DNA from: Lepidodermella squamata
Taxonomy: Eukaryota > Gastrotricha
Assembly: GCA_047495785.1 (NCBI GenBank)
Contig: JBLDXI010000032.1
Location: forward strand, 4,340,001 to 4,404,000
Direction: 5' to 3'
Length of the DNA: 64,000 bases
Within the stretch, counting starts at the first letter, position 1. Every line of letters begins with the position of its first letter. Made by a program: the position numbers and the translations under genes. Under the pieces are notes generated by a model. That model did no database searches. It was given only the letters and a program-made list of their open reading frames with translations, and was not told where the DNA came from. Shown piece after piece: positions 46,103 through 58,900 of this stretch.

Positions 46103-46386
46103 GACTGCGATCAGGTCATTTTATTGCACGTGTTTTACGACAGCTTTTATGAGGTCAAGTGTGCGCGTGCGTATTTCAGTGTAATGAATTTTCATGAGTA
46201 TTTTTATCTGGTTAAATTTCGGTACAGTAGATAACTAGGGAGCGTCTGCGTCTGCCTGTCTGCCGGCCGGTCTTCGTAAGAAAAATCAGTGCGAGTGATT
46301 CTGCCTCTAAGGGCGCCGAGGTGTTAAAAGCACTGTTTTCGTAAGTAGCCGTGCCGCAACTTGCGACGTCTAAAAAGTGCTTTATT

Positions 46387-46966
46387 TTAGGGCGGCCTTA
46401 TTTTTTGACACAGTAAAGATAAATTTAATATCGCTAAAGATAATGTTATTAGAACGGAGCGGGCTGTTGTTAGGGACAGTGGCGGCGTTGAGTTGCACAA
46501 CTGGCTTTGACAGCAGTAGTAAGTGGCTTTGAAGTAGAACGTAGCGTTGCGAAATTCAACGGTTGTTGGAAAGCATGACGATGAGCAAGATCGATAGACG
46601 TAGGTCATGGTTGTTGTCGCATTAACCATTTTCTATATAGTGTGTAAAAGAAAAACCTCGTTGATGCTACTTGAAGCTGTAATGTACTTACGATGCAAGA
46701 TCCTGTCGTGATGCAAGTGACCCATGAGCCGTCGTTGTACGATGTTGCGGATTGATCAGCAGCTGAAACTTGTCCAGCTACGGTGTTGAAGCCCGAGTAA
46801 CAAATTCTCGTATAATTTGTTTGGCCTCTAACTGCAAGACGATTATATTTTAGATTTATTTGCTAACGATTTACAAATGCCGCTTACCACAAGTTGGCTG
46901 GTAGCCAATAATGAAAATTATCACCAGTGTGCTTTGAAATCGCGATGCTGTTTTAAGCATATTCAT
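46387..46966 (-). CDS. Ly6/three-finger protein 12
   Basis: Exons 46966-46888, 46831-46692 and 46632-46387 encode 154 residues, all phases consistent. The signal peptide (FQSTLVIIFIIGYQP) ends at the usual phase-1 intron. Features are TRICYSGF, SWVTCITTGSCIK, YRSCSSSCF, TYYCCQSQLCN and a hydrophobic tail (SVLITLSLAILNLSLLC). The YRSC finger and merged last exon match genes 10 and 11, which lie on the other side of channel copy C, so copy C seems to have been inserted into, or duplicated with, this subgroup. Its stop is 284 bp upstream of the copy C start on the same strand. Confidence 0.75.
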
Positions 46967-49055
46967 GAGGATTTGAAAATAGATTGCCATAGTTTTCAAG
47001 AATTTGTCCACGGAAATTATGTCAAGTTCAGATCTCTTACTCGAGAATTTAAAGCTGTCTAATACTCATCTCGAAATTGGCTCGCGCCGTAAACAGGGCC
47101 CCAGCCAAGAACTCGAAAACGTAATGAGATGAACTTCTGAATAACCACAACTAACAACCGGTCGAGTGAATAATTCGCTTTTAGCATGCATTCAAAAGTT
47201 CAACTTGCTTACACGTTTCACCTGACGGAGCAGTCATCATTAATAATCACGTTTTCTTCTGGAAAAAAACTGCGGCTTGTAATGTAGTGTTGACTCGTTA
47301 GTATGCCTCTCGCACGTTACGATGGCCTCGAAGGCAGACTTGACAAAAAATTAATTGCGTAATCACGATTTTTGCTGTTGTCAGTCGGGTCATCACATAA
47401 TTATGGACAAAAATGAAGCTATCGCGGAAATTGTGTATGTACCGTATTTCTCGAAAATATACACCGGGGTATATTCGGGATTGAACCAACAATTTTATTG
47501 GGTTGTAATCGGGGTGGGGGATATTTTCGAGGTGCGGTATATTTATGATTCACTAACAAATTTACAGGACTAAGGTAAATACTGTTTCAACACGTTTTCG
47601 TTTTATTGGAGCGAAGCGTGAAAAAGAAGGATAACTTACGCTTTTATTCATGTTTTATCAGTTAGGTTTAGTTCTATACGATCGGAACACGATATCAGCC
47701 CTGAAATTAGTAACATTGAATACGTATTTCCAAAAGAATTGACTGTAAAATTCGAAATGATCCTCTCCCAACTTCGTTCTTTATCCCTCTATTGAGTTAT
47801 CACTGATATTCTTAGGCCCAGCCCTAGCTAAGCAACCGGCTGATAGGGTGCTTATTTCGTTTTTATAGTAAATTGATATTGCGCTCCGATTTTTTTAAAT
47901 AATGTGGGGTAGAATTTCGAGGTGCGGTATATTTATGATCAAACGGTAACTTTTGTAGGGTTGTATTCGGTGTGGGGTATATTTGTATGGTATGACATGA
48001 GTAAAACGTTCATATCTGAACTCGCCGCACTCGATTTACTCATCGCAACTCGCCTCCGGCTCGTTCCGACTCGTAAATCTCGGGCGGCTCCGTACAGATA
48101 TAAACGTTTTACTCATGTCATACCATACAAATATCGAATTGTCAAAGCTACTCGACCTATATTTCTGAGGACAATTCTATATTTTCGAGAAATACGGTAT
48201 TTGAAACAAGTTCGATAAAAATGGAAATTACCAGGACCCTACCCCCAAACTCCGAATTTTTGTAGATGTGCCCTAAAACTACAAAATCGTGGTTGCCGGC
48301 AAGGGCAGTGATGAGGCAGCGAGCTAGTCCGATCAAGATTCGAGGCATATGACCCGAAAAAAGAAGATCGGCAACTTACCACCAGTACCGAATAATAAGC
48401 TCGAAATTTGGCGGCGAAAATTCCGAATTCTCAGTCGAACCGCACCTTCGCGCGGAGCGGAGCGCGAAGTTGGAAATCTGATTTGGGAAACTATAGCTTC
48501 GCCTTGATGGCAGTTTCTCACCAAAATTATACGAGGATAACGGACAACGGTATAAATATGAACGCTTTTTGCACTTTTATCGTCCTCTGCTGCCGGCTGT
48601 TATTTTTCTTGTTTTTCTCATTGCTCGATACGGTGTCTTCAGGTAGCACTAATTGCTTGATGATGAAACCTTGTCACGTGTATGTGGAAACGTGGTAACT
48701 ACTAAGCCCTTGACTAAAATGGCGGATTATTTTAACCATTTAATAACACCTTCAAATGACAAAATTAAGTTTCTCCCATTCTGCATCACTTATAAACGCA
48801 TATCCTTGTCAAAGCTAAAGTAGAAACCAGCCTCGCAACTATAAATCGGTTTTCCGAACCTGTCGACTTCCAAGTTATAGCCGAGAATACATCGCTAACT
48901 ACCATGAGATAAATGGATATGGCACGAACTCGTCCTTGGTGTAAAAATGATCTTCCTAGCTTCAAACCGTGGAGCAATACATATTAATATTTAATAATTT
49001 TTGATGAAATGATGTCATTATTAGATAGGCTCCAGGTCAACATTAGTTACAATAC
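46967..49055. other. gene-poor spacer with foldback-like repeats
   Basis: Two kilobases between Ly6 gene 12 and the ZIP gene without a supportable gene. It contains a set of inverted and direct repeats (47441-48199) and a small G+C-rich hairpin at 48446-48469 (8-bp stems CTTCGCGC/GCGCGAAG). A short frame at 48559-48698 starts like a signal peptide, but nothing recognisable follows. Confidence 0.5.
47441..48199. mobile_element. candidate non-autonomous foldback element
   Basis: A 20-bp sequence at 47441-47460 (ACCGTATTTCTCGAAAATAT) recurs as its exact reverse complement at 48179-48198 and could be terminal inverted repeats. Inside, 47979-48018 and 48095-48134 form a 40-bp inverted repeat with one mismatch. 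A 25-bp direct repeat ending GGTGCGGTATATTTATGAT lies at 47525-47549 and 47915-47939. No transposase frame and no clear target-site duplication is seen. It may be a MITE-like element or nested copies of one. Confidence 0.5.
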
Positions 49056-52000
49056 ATGAGTCGATTGGCTGTGCCAAAATCTCGAAAAACTCATATTCCC
49101 ACTCATCTGCTGATAATCCTTCTTTTTAATCCATTGCTCATCTTCGCAACTGTTGGTACGTTCGGAACTTTTATGAAAGATACTTCTTTTTAGCCGGCCT
49201 TTATGCCGTTTCAGAGAGTCCAAACACTACGAAGCCGCTGGATGAAAAGGTGCGTATTGTTTCCGATTCCAAAAGTTTCATTCGACTGATGAATTCATGT
49301 ACAACAGCAAAGATGCGAACGAACAAAGCAGCTATTAAGTCTTTACGATGCAGACAACGATGGGGAAGTTCGCCTAGATAATGTGTCAAATCTATGCGAC
49401 ATACTCGTTCAGCAAGACTTTCAATCGTCGTTCACGCGTTACAAAGATTGTGATATCGATTTCTTGAATTCTGACGAAAATGCATACGACATGAAGCGGA
49501 CCAGCGTAGCTGAAAGATACGGCTACGGGACACTGGCTATTGCCGTAATTAACATTCTACCGATCGGCTTATTTTTCATTGTTCCAAAGCCGTCCCATCC
49601 GAAGTATCGTCATGTGATGATGGCTCTCATGTAAATAGTGAACAAAACTCACATTTTTATTATTTTTCGCAATTTTTTAGAGCACTCGCGATGTCAACTT
49701 TAGTATGCGATACAGCCCTGCATCTTGTTCCGAAGGTCCCTACATTTTTATTTCATATTTTCGCGTTATTGTTGCCTTGAAATCAGGCTTTTAATTTTAG
49801 AAAAACAACAAACCAAGTTTCAGGCAAACTGATAGTAATCACAGATACTGTCCTGAAGGAGCTTCTAATGCTCGTTCCAATCTATGGACTTTACCTGTGA
49901 GTCTTACTTCCCTTTTTCCGATTACATGCTCACTCCAACTTGCGATATAGATTCGAGATGATCGTCGGAACACGACAGCACGTAAAAAAGCACAAAGGCT
50001 TCAATCGACAGCAATCTTATGCAAAGACTGGGACCCGGGATGCTCATCTGGAATCGAACGATGACGGATCCACGAATGAAATCATCAGTTCCAGGTCATC
50101 AGATTTGGAAGCTGCTAAATTAAGATCACGGCGTTTCAGCCTGGCAGTCGGGCCAGGAACTCATTTGACTGAACTGCGATCGAACAGCAGTACAGCGCAA
50201 TTCGAGGTATAACCTGATCCTGTGGGGAAAGAAACATAAACCCTCTAAATCTGCTGTGTTGCAGAGGAATGCCGTTGGAAACTCTGAAGTTCAGAAAAAG
50301 TCAGTCCGTCGGCAAATATCTCATTTCATGGAAAGCAGAATCCCAGGTAATAGTTTTGAAGACGTCTTCATGGCTTCACTAGAACTTCTTTCTCATTTTA
50401 TCAGAGGTGCACCGTGTAATGCAATGCTTTGTCGAAGGTGATAATACCGGTTTTCCAAGTTATTATTAGCTATACATTTGCAAACCTCTTCAGAATGTTT
50501 ACCGAAAAAAGGATTGGGATGGGTCATCATAATCAGTATGTTTTTCAAGGCTAACTTTATTCGTTACATTTGAGTGTAACTGCCTTTCAGCTGATGCTGC
50601 CCACAGTGTAAGATGGCTTCGAATTTTACTTCATATAGACTATAACGGTGTACTATCATTTTAGGTTCTGGACGGAATCGCTATTGGTAAGTTTCTTGCA
50701 GTCGCAGCTTGGTCTACCTGAATTCACGCGACGTTTAGGAGCTGCTTTTTCCACGAGTGTTCTTAGCGGTGTATCAACTTCAATCGCCGTTGTACGTTTT
50801 AACTTCAACTTTAAGCAAACAAATAATGCTAACATTAGTCGTGAAACAGTCTTTCCAAGCCATCCCATTTGAAATCGGCGACTTTGCAACGCTGATCACT
50901 ACCGGCGTAACTTGGCGAGGCTCATTGATTTGGCATGTTTTCTATTCAATCATTTCGTTCATCGGCCTCTATATCGGCTTGGAGGTGTCCACAGATGACG
51001 CTGCTCGCCAATGGGTGTACATTTTTATCGCAGGCGTCTTCCTTCATCATGCCCTTAGTGAATTCGTAAGTAGCGAGATTGCTTAGTTAATTTTTCTCAA
51101 GCCACTTTTTCCTTGGGACTAATAGTAGATGGACTCGACACTTCCTATCTAACGCATAATAAATCGTTCGGGGAGACCGGAGAGGCAAAAAACGTGTGAA
51201 TTGATCGCGTGTTGTTTTGATCGCAGAAAAAAATGGCCGATTAACAAAAAATTCAACCGCAAAACCAGCATCCCACCATTACGCGAATTTTATGTCGTCG
51301 ATTTTACGCTGGGCACATGTTTACTCCAAAACAACACACCTTTTTCTTGAATTAATTGAACCATCGCATAGATCATAGTTCGAGGATCGCAGCGATGAAA
51401 AATTTATCGGCTATTTAACTTTAGAAGCCAGTGCAATTTCGCTTTGATTATAAGCTACCGTGATCAGACCTGCGCCTTGTGCGCATAATTTTTAAGGCTG
51501 ATCAATGATATTTTCACTGACTTTTGGGGTGAAAATGCACAAAATAAGGCTTGTTCATCGGACTCATTGGCCGATTACAATAGACTTCGCAGTTCACGCA
51601 GTGAATTTAATATTAAACGATTCCCCACAATTCCATAGGTATATCAATTTACGATGCTATTTGGCATTTTGCTGGCATTTTGGCATTATTGCATTTTGAA
51701 ACAATTTCATGGCTAATATGGTAGAAATCGTAACATCTAAAAGGGCATTTGATCGGAGGCCAATTGACATTATGTTCCGCTTTCCATTACATCTCAACTA
51801 TTTTTAAACAAATGAATCAAATAATGGGGAAAGGTATGGATAAAAATATTCACACGAAAGGATGCTAGTATGTTTAAAAAAGTTATATTGAAGTTATATT
51901 TTAACTTTGCTAAATATTTTGCAAACTTTATTCCGAAATCAAGCGGAACCAACCTCTAATCCTAACGATCCTAACGCTAACTTTCGCTACTGAAAAATTG

Positions 52001-52630
52001 GCTAGAAAAGCCAAACCCAAATTTAAATGGTGTAAAAATAGTTAGGATTACGCGGAACCTTTTTATCAATGCGCCGAAAAATCCTTGCAAATTTAGAGAT
52101 AATTATTCCCATATTCAGTTGTTCTTCTGAATAATGAAAAAAAATTCTTATTTAGGAAGTTGAGATTTAATTATTAATTTGTTGAATAATATTTTATTTT
52201 TTGGCATCGCAGCGTGCGTCCTTCGTTGCTCTTTTTGAATCTTCAAGAATTATTTTCATATCGCTTATACCTGCGGAGAAATCGTGACCCCATTGCCCAA
52301 GATTGGCAATTTTTCGCCGCTTAATGGGAGAAGGCTGTGTGTTGTTGTAAAAAAAGATTATTTTCATTCATAAATTTAGCGTGAAAAAAAATCGCGATTC
52401 AGCCATTTTTTGCTCCCGTCCGAATGATTTTGAGGAGTGTCGAGTCCATCTACTATTAGTCCCAAGACTTTTTCGGCTAATAGATGCCGCAGTTATGTCA
52501 TATCGAAGAAAAGTTCTGGACGTTCCTCCTACTTCAACACGTCGGCATTGTACTTGGATTTGCGGTCATTTTCATTATAACAATCTTCGAGGAACCTTTA
52601 CACTATTCATTTAGAATAAGAAATGCATGA
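49056..52630 (+). CDS. divergent ZIP (SLC39, LIV-1-like) metal transporter
   Basis: A ZIP-type zinc/iron importer by its C-terminal helices. The signal-like start MSRLAVPKSRKTHIPTHLLI is followed by a DADNDGEVRLDNV loop, ALAMSTLVCDTALHLVPK (TM2 type), a Ser/Arg-rich loop, then VIIITDAAHSVLDGIAIG (TM4) and GAAFSTSVLSGVSTSIAV. The last helices are GLYIGLEVSTDDAARQWVY and, after a 1418-bp intron (51066-52483), HVGIVLGFAVIFIITIFEE. In TM5 the family metal motif HExPHE reads QAIPFE (50856-50873), so both His and one Glu are lost, while the TM4 His and Asp remain. Exons after 50640 join in frame. Around 49200-49380 I could not find a frame-keeping splice pattern, so a frameshift or missed exon is possible. 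It is either a non-canonical transporter or a decaying gene. Confidence 0.72.
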
Positions 52631-52929
52631 CCTTTGCACTTATTATCTATGACTAAAATGTTTACATTAAAAAGAATCACTGAATAGGCATGCGGGTCAT
52701 TTCTTTCCTCTCGAAAACACAGATTTTATGAAGACGCGATATTCAAAACTTCTGTGCATCATCCCAAGCGGCCGATGTGTGAGATGAAAACAAAGCACTT
52801 TTATTGCATTTCGATTTTGACACTGCTCGCCCGATGTAACCGTGCTACTCTATTATACATACTTTGACCGCTGAAATTCATCGCGCCGTGAAGTTCCTGA
52901 CTAATGAATTGAATACATTTTTCGAACAG
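52631..52929. other. short spacer before channel copy D
   Basis: About 300 bp between the ZIP stop and the copy D start. An acceptor-like TTTTTCGAACAG directly precedes the copy D ATG, so the true 5' end may be trans-spliced or lie further upstream. No other feature. Confidence 0.35.
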
Positions 52930-55900
52930 ATGGCGACGAGATCGCCGAATAGTGAGGTGTTGCAGGCCAAGTCATTCCTTTGCCTAAGCCTGGACAATCC
53001 ATTCCGGCGAGCTGCTATTAGACTCGTCTCCTCAAGATAAGTTCTTGCTATGTTGCCATCATCATTTATCCCATATCATTTTATATACATGGTTCGAGCG
53101 ATTTTCAATATTTATGATCGTAGTCAATTCAATGGCTCTTGGCATGGTCGACCCATGTGACGTCAAATGCCGCAAGCCAGTTTGCGCCACACTCCAGGTT
53201 GTTGAAGACGTAATATCAGCCTTTTTCGCGGTCGAAATGTTGTTAAAAATGCTAGCGATGGGCATAACTGGAAAGGGCGCCTATTTAGACGAGTCGTGGA
53301 ACCGCTTCGACTGCTTCATCGTCATAATTGGCACTTCCGAGTACATATTCGCCGACCAAGAGATCAACTTGTCAGCTATCAGAGCCATTCGAGTTCTGCG
53401 ACCACTTCGGGCGATCAACAGAATTTCGAGCCTCCGTCTTTTGGTCACTCTGCTGCTTGACATTCTTCCCATGCTAGGCAATGGTAAGGTCTCAACGTTA
53501 CACCTTGAAATCTTTGAAATTGCCCTTTTCAGTGATGATTTTCTGCTTCTTCATTTTCTTCGTATTCGGCATTGTTGCAGTTCAACTTTGGGCCGGGATG
53601 CTTAGGCATCGGTGTTTTTTCCCTAATGATCTGTTCACATCTAACTCAACCGCCCAACCGCCGCCTTTCATGCCTCAGTACTACAGCCAGCCACATCGCG
53701 AATTCATTTGCTCACCCGCGGGCGGGGAGACTCACTGCGGGCAGATACCGCAATACGAAAAGCACAGTTCGATGTGCGCCGACATGTTCCCGGCTTCTAC
53801 CGAACCGACCAAACTAATGCTGTGCCGCCGCTGGGTTGCGAACTACACCGAGTGCCGGCCTGATGGGCCTAATCCAGCCCGCGGTACCATTAACTTCGAC
53901 AACATTGGATCGGCGTGGATCGCTATTTTTCAGGTCATATCGCTCGAATCTTGGACGGAGGTCATGTACATGATGATGGTGAAGCATATTCGCAAAGTTC
54001 TTGAACATTTTCTAAATCGAGTTATGCAACACAGGATTCGTTTTCGTTCTGGGTTTGGATCTTTTTTATCCTGCTTGTCTTGGTAATTCTGGAGTATTGA
54101 TTTTTCTATTCGTTTAAAATTTGAAAATGTGTAGATTGGGTCCTATCTAGCGGTTAATTTGTGCCTCGTGGTCATTGCAACTCAATTTTCCGAGACGAAA
54201 TTGCGCGAGGCTGAAAGGATGGTAAGTTAGGCGAGGACATTTTTTTTAATGCATTGCTCACGCTTTCTGCTCTTAGAAAAAAGAGCGACTGGCTGAAATC
54301 GATTCTGCAAGCTCATCCTCATCAATGTCGTCGATTATGTCGACTGACGACGGTCTGTACGCCCAGATAATCGACCTGATATTCCACTATATTCGCTATG
54401 TAAAACGCAAGCTGTGCCGAGTGAAATCGAAAAAGCGTCACCTTAGTCTTCTCGTAATGTCCGTTAATGTTCCTGGCAACCGGCGTCTCACTCGCCAGGG
54501 CTCTTCGGTTGGCGGCGGGGCTTGCCCGGGTTGCCGACATCGTCTGCGTCTGATGCGACATGGCCGGCTAAGCAAAGCTGAGAGCAAAGAGCCGTGTCTG
54601 CTATGCGGTCGGTCGCCGAATTTCGAGCAGCTATTGTCGAAATTTCCGTACGGAGAAAAGCGATACTGCAAAAACAACTGCCTTAACGGTTTTGTCTCCT
54701 GTATCCAACGATCTCGAACTTGGCTAAGGGACCTACTCGAGCATGATGCGTGTGTTGCCGCTGTCATGGGTACGATTGTTGTCAATGCCGTAGTGATGGC
54801 GCTCGAACACCATAACCAACCAGAAGCGCTCACTTCTTTCATCGAGGTCATGAATATGATCTTTACTACAATTTTCGTCACCGAGCTCTGCATCAAGCTG
54901 TTTGCATACGGGTTCGAAGCTTTCATTCGAGAGGCCTTCAACGTCTTGGATGCTGTTGTTATCGCGATTAAGTACCTAATTAAATTTTTTATTTTTCTTG
55001 TTTAATCTCGATGTGTTTGAAGTATTGCGGAGCTGTTTTTCGACCAGGACGGTTCAAGCTCTGGCTTTGCGGTGTTGAGGCTGTTCAGGCTTGTGAGGAT
55101 CGTCAAAATCATTCGATTTCTACCGGCTCTGCAAAAGCAACTAATGGTTATGGTGGCTGTTGTCGATCACGTGGCCACTTTCTTCCTTCTCCTCGGATTT
55201 TTCTTATTTATTTCGTCACTGTTGGGCATGTCGCTTTTCGGCTGCAAATTCTGCGAGAAGACCACACGAGGAAACGGCGGAAATATTCTTTTGAACGGTA
55301 CAATGTCCACCTGTGCTCTTCAGGTAAACTCATATCCAGGAACAACAGCAAACAAACTATAAAATAATTCAGGTTATCGACATCGATCAAGTCGAGGCAC
55401 TGGAGCGTGGCTTAGCGGCCATGCGTTCAGCTGCTGACGATGAAGAGGAAGTCTACTACGGCTGCTCTATAGCCAACTTCGATTCACCCTTCCAAGCCAT
55501 TTTCACTGTTCTACAGGTGTTCACTCAAGACGATTGGGGTGCCGTAATGCAGGATGGCATGCATTACACGTCACCGTGGGCTGGTGTTTATTTCGTTTCT
55601 TTGGTAACCATCGGCAACTACATCATTTTCAACCTTCTGGTCGCCATTCTTGTCGAAGGTTTCAGCAGCAAAAGCGTAAGAAATTTTCACCCTTAACTAT
55701 AGCTACTACTATAATTCGGCTTTGCAGCAAGACGATTTGCTCGATTGCGAGAACAAAGCTTTGGAAATTATAAAAAAGAAGACTGAAACAAACCTCCAGT
55801 TAGATCCGGAGGAGCTCGAGAATGGCGCTGTCGATGGGGCAAAAGCAGAGAGCAATTTTGCCCGTGCAGCTCGTTGTTGTCGCTGCATGGGCAGCGTTTT

Positions 55901-58900
55901 CGTTCGTTGTTGGGCAGCTGAGCTTTCAGATCGGGCGTTGTTCATCTTTCCAAGAGATGCCTTCCCACGGCGGCAACTTCGTCGCATGTTCGCGTCCGAG
56001 CTCTGCGATAAAATCTTCTTCTTCGTCATTATTGGCAGCTGTTTGGTTATCGTAATCGAACGGCCTGGAATTGACAAAGACGGCTTGGAGCGTTTATTGA
56101 TAACCTATGCCAATTACGCTTTCACGGTGATTTTCTTCCTGGAAGCTTTTACTAAAATCATCGCGTATGGCTTCTGCCTCGGTCGCAAGACATACCTGCG
56201 CAATGGCTGGAATGCGCTGGATCTTTTCTTGCTCACCATTGCGATTGTCGATATCACGCTCGAATTTGATGATTCGGACAAGAAGCTCCTACAGGCGCTC
56301 CGAGTTCTTCGGCTCCTTCGCGCGCTACGTCCTCTACGCATAATCAGCCGATCGCCAGGCTTGCAAATCGTCCTCCAAACATTGATGATCTCAATCAAGC
56401 CCATTGGGAATATTAGTAAGTTTGATAAAGCGACCCATAAAGATTCATTTCTCTTCTGATTTAGTACTCATTTGCTGCTTTTTCTTCTTGATATTCGCGA
56501 TATTGGGTGTACAGCTGTTCAGCGGGTGTTTCGCGCGTTGCTTAGCGCCTCGATCTGCTGTTATCCCGAACGCATCAGCAATCGTATCAGCTTCAGGTGC
56601 CGAAACCTACTCGGAGTGGGCCACTGAAGCTTTGGCTAATGTTAAAACGCGTAACGACTGCACAGCAGCCGGCTTTGACTGGGAAACTGACAGCTATAAC
56701 TTCAACTCTCTGCCTGAGGTGGGTTCTGTCTGAAATGCCAATGAAAAGCTTATTAATCCTCCATTCGTATGCGTCAGGCTCTGATGGCTCTTTTTGTATT
56801 CGCAACTCTTGACGGGTGGACTGACATCACCCGCAGCGGCGTCGACTGCGTGTCGCCCGACCAGCAGCCCATTCGAGATTACAATATGTGGGCCTACGGC
56901 TACTTTATTTCCTTCCTGCTCATCGTCTGCTTCTTCGTATGATGCAACAACTTTGTTTCGAGAGCTTATATTTTTTGAGCTTTTGAAAGGCACTGAACAT
57001 GTTTGTTGGCGTGGTTGTTAATAATTTCCAGAATGTCCAACGTCAGGTGAAACAGCACATCGAGAAACAAGCGACCGGCGAAGCTAGAGCATCAGATGCG
57101 TTTGCTGCAGCCTTAGCCAAGCAGTATACTCGGGCAAACTCAACAGGTATCGCAGTTTTGCGAAATCCAAATTAAAAAAATCGCACTTTCGAGATGTTTT
57201 TTTGCCTAATCTTCTGTTCATTCCTGTATAGTATCGTACGCATCTGGACGACGTGTGACTGTCGGTGAGAGGAGCTATTATTAGAGATTGCCTCAGATCT
57301 TAGTATAATCTCTCTATTAGTGACCCAATTTTGGTTCGATTTCCCCGTTTGGCGACGACGCCTGTGTTTGCTTGTAATGCACAAGTACTTTGAGTATACC
57401 GTCATTGGAGCGACTGTTCTAAACGTTATCATGATGGTAATTACTATCTGTCCTACCTCCTCACTTTCACTTCAATTGAACCTTTTAAGACGTGCGAGTA
57501 TTACATGATGCCACCGTGGCTTGTAAGCACCATTACCATAGCTTCTTACGTGTTTCTCGGCCTACTCGCTATCGAAGTCAGCCTTAAGTTGACAGCATTC
57601 GGACCAGCTCGCTATTTTTCCGATCGTTGGAATCAAAGTGATGTTGCCATAGTACTTCTCTCAATCTGTGGAATCATATTGGAAGAACTGCCTAAGGAGT
57701 CTGTTCCCGTCAATCCAACTGTCGTTACCTTTCCACGCGTTTTCCGAATCGTTCGAATCCTCAAGCTGTTAAAATCAGCTTCGGGCGTTAGAAAGCTCCT
57801 GGAAACATTAAGCGAAGCAATCCCTCAAGTCATCAATCTCTCTCTGCTGTTCTTCCTACTCTTTTTCATCTATGCTTCCCTCGGCGTGGAACTCTACGGC
57901 AATTTCGACTGCCATTACGAAGTTTGCGAAGGCCTGTCGAGACATGCGAACTTCAAGAACTTCGGCATGGCGCTTCTAACGCTATTCCGCATCTTCACCG
58001 GCGATAACTGGAACGGCATTCTGAAGGACATTCTCTGGATGTCGAACGACGAACAAGAGTGCACTACCTCGGGCGATAAGCATGGCCACGATCATGAGGC
58101 CGTTGGAGGCATTGTATGCTAACAAGTTTCTTTCAGCATTTGCTCTTTGACTCTCTTCATTTCGTAGGCTTGCGGAGTGATACACTCTGTTGCGCCAGTG
58201 TATTTTGTCTCTTTCGTGTTACTCGCCCAATTCGTGCTGATCAACGTTGTAGTTGCAGGTAATAATAGGCCTTATTATGATGCCATAACTTCCACATATT
58301 AAGCTTTGTTCATTTCAATTTGAAAACCCATGGCTTCATCTAAATTTTTGCGTAATACTTTAGTTCTGATGAGCCAACTTGAAGACGCTGCGAAGCGTAT
58401 CGAGAATGAAAATGCACAGATGGAGGAGGCGAAGAGACTAAGCAAGCGTAGTTCGAGGTCAAAATTCCTAGACGAAGACACAATCCTAAGTCGGAGCACG
58501 TCTCGCTATTCGGTATGGTTTCAACTTTAAAATTTCCTTGTTCGATTATTCACAAAAATCCTCAGGCGACCAATTACAGTGGTATTGCAATGCACACATT
58601 GAACGGGCATAATTCGACAGATACTATGGCGAGATACCGCGAGCAGGAGACGAGCTTGACCGATGACGATGGACCCGTAATGACACCCGTATCGACGCGC
58701 CGACTGGCCGGCATGATGAGCCCGCGCATGCTAGCCTCGTTCGATGAAGATGAAGACGAAGACGAAGAGTTTTTGAGGCCATTGCCCGAAATAATCAACG
58801 AAGACCACCTCTGGCTGACCCGCGTAATGGAGCCTGAAGCTGCTAGCGTAGCTTCTTTTGAGTACATCCTGCAACACCAGGTAACATCCGCGTTTTTATC

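Noticed and set aside
47922-48218. 98-residue frame across the foldback repeats
   Set aside because: It is generated by the inverted-repeat arms and has no protein-like features.
48559-48698. short frame with a signal-peptide-like start and two cysteines
   Set aside because: It could be the first exon of a broken Ly6 gene, but no later finger (CC, DNCN) was found within 1 kb, so I do not call it.
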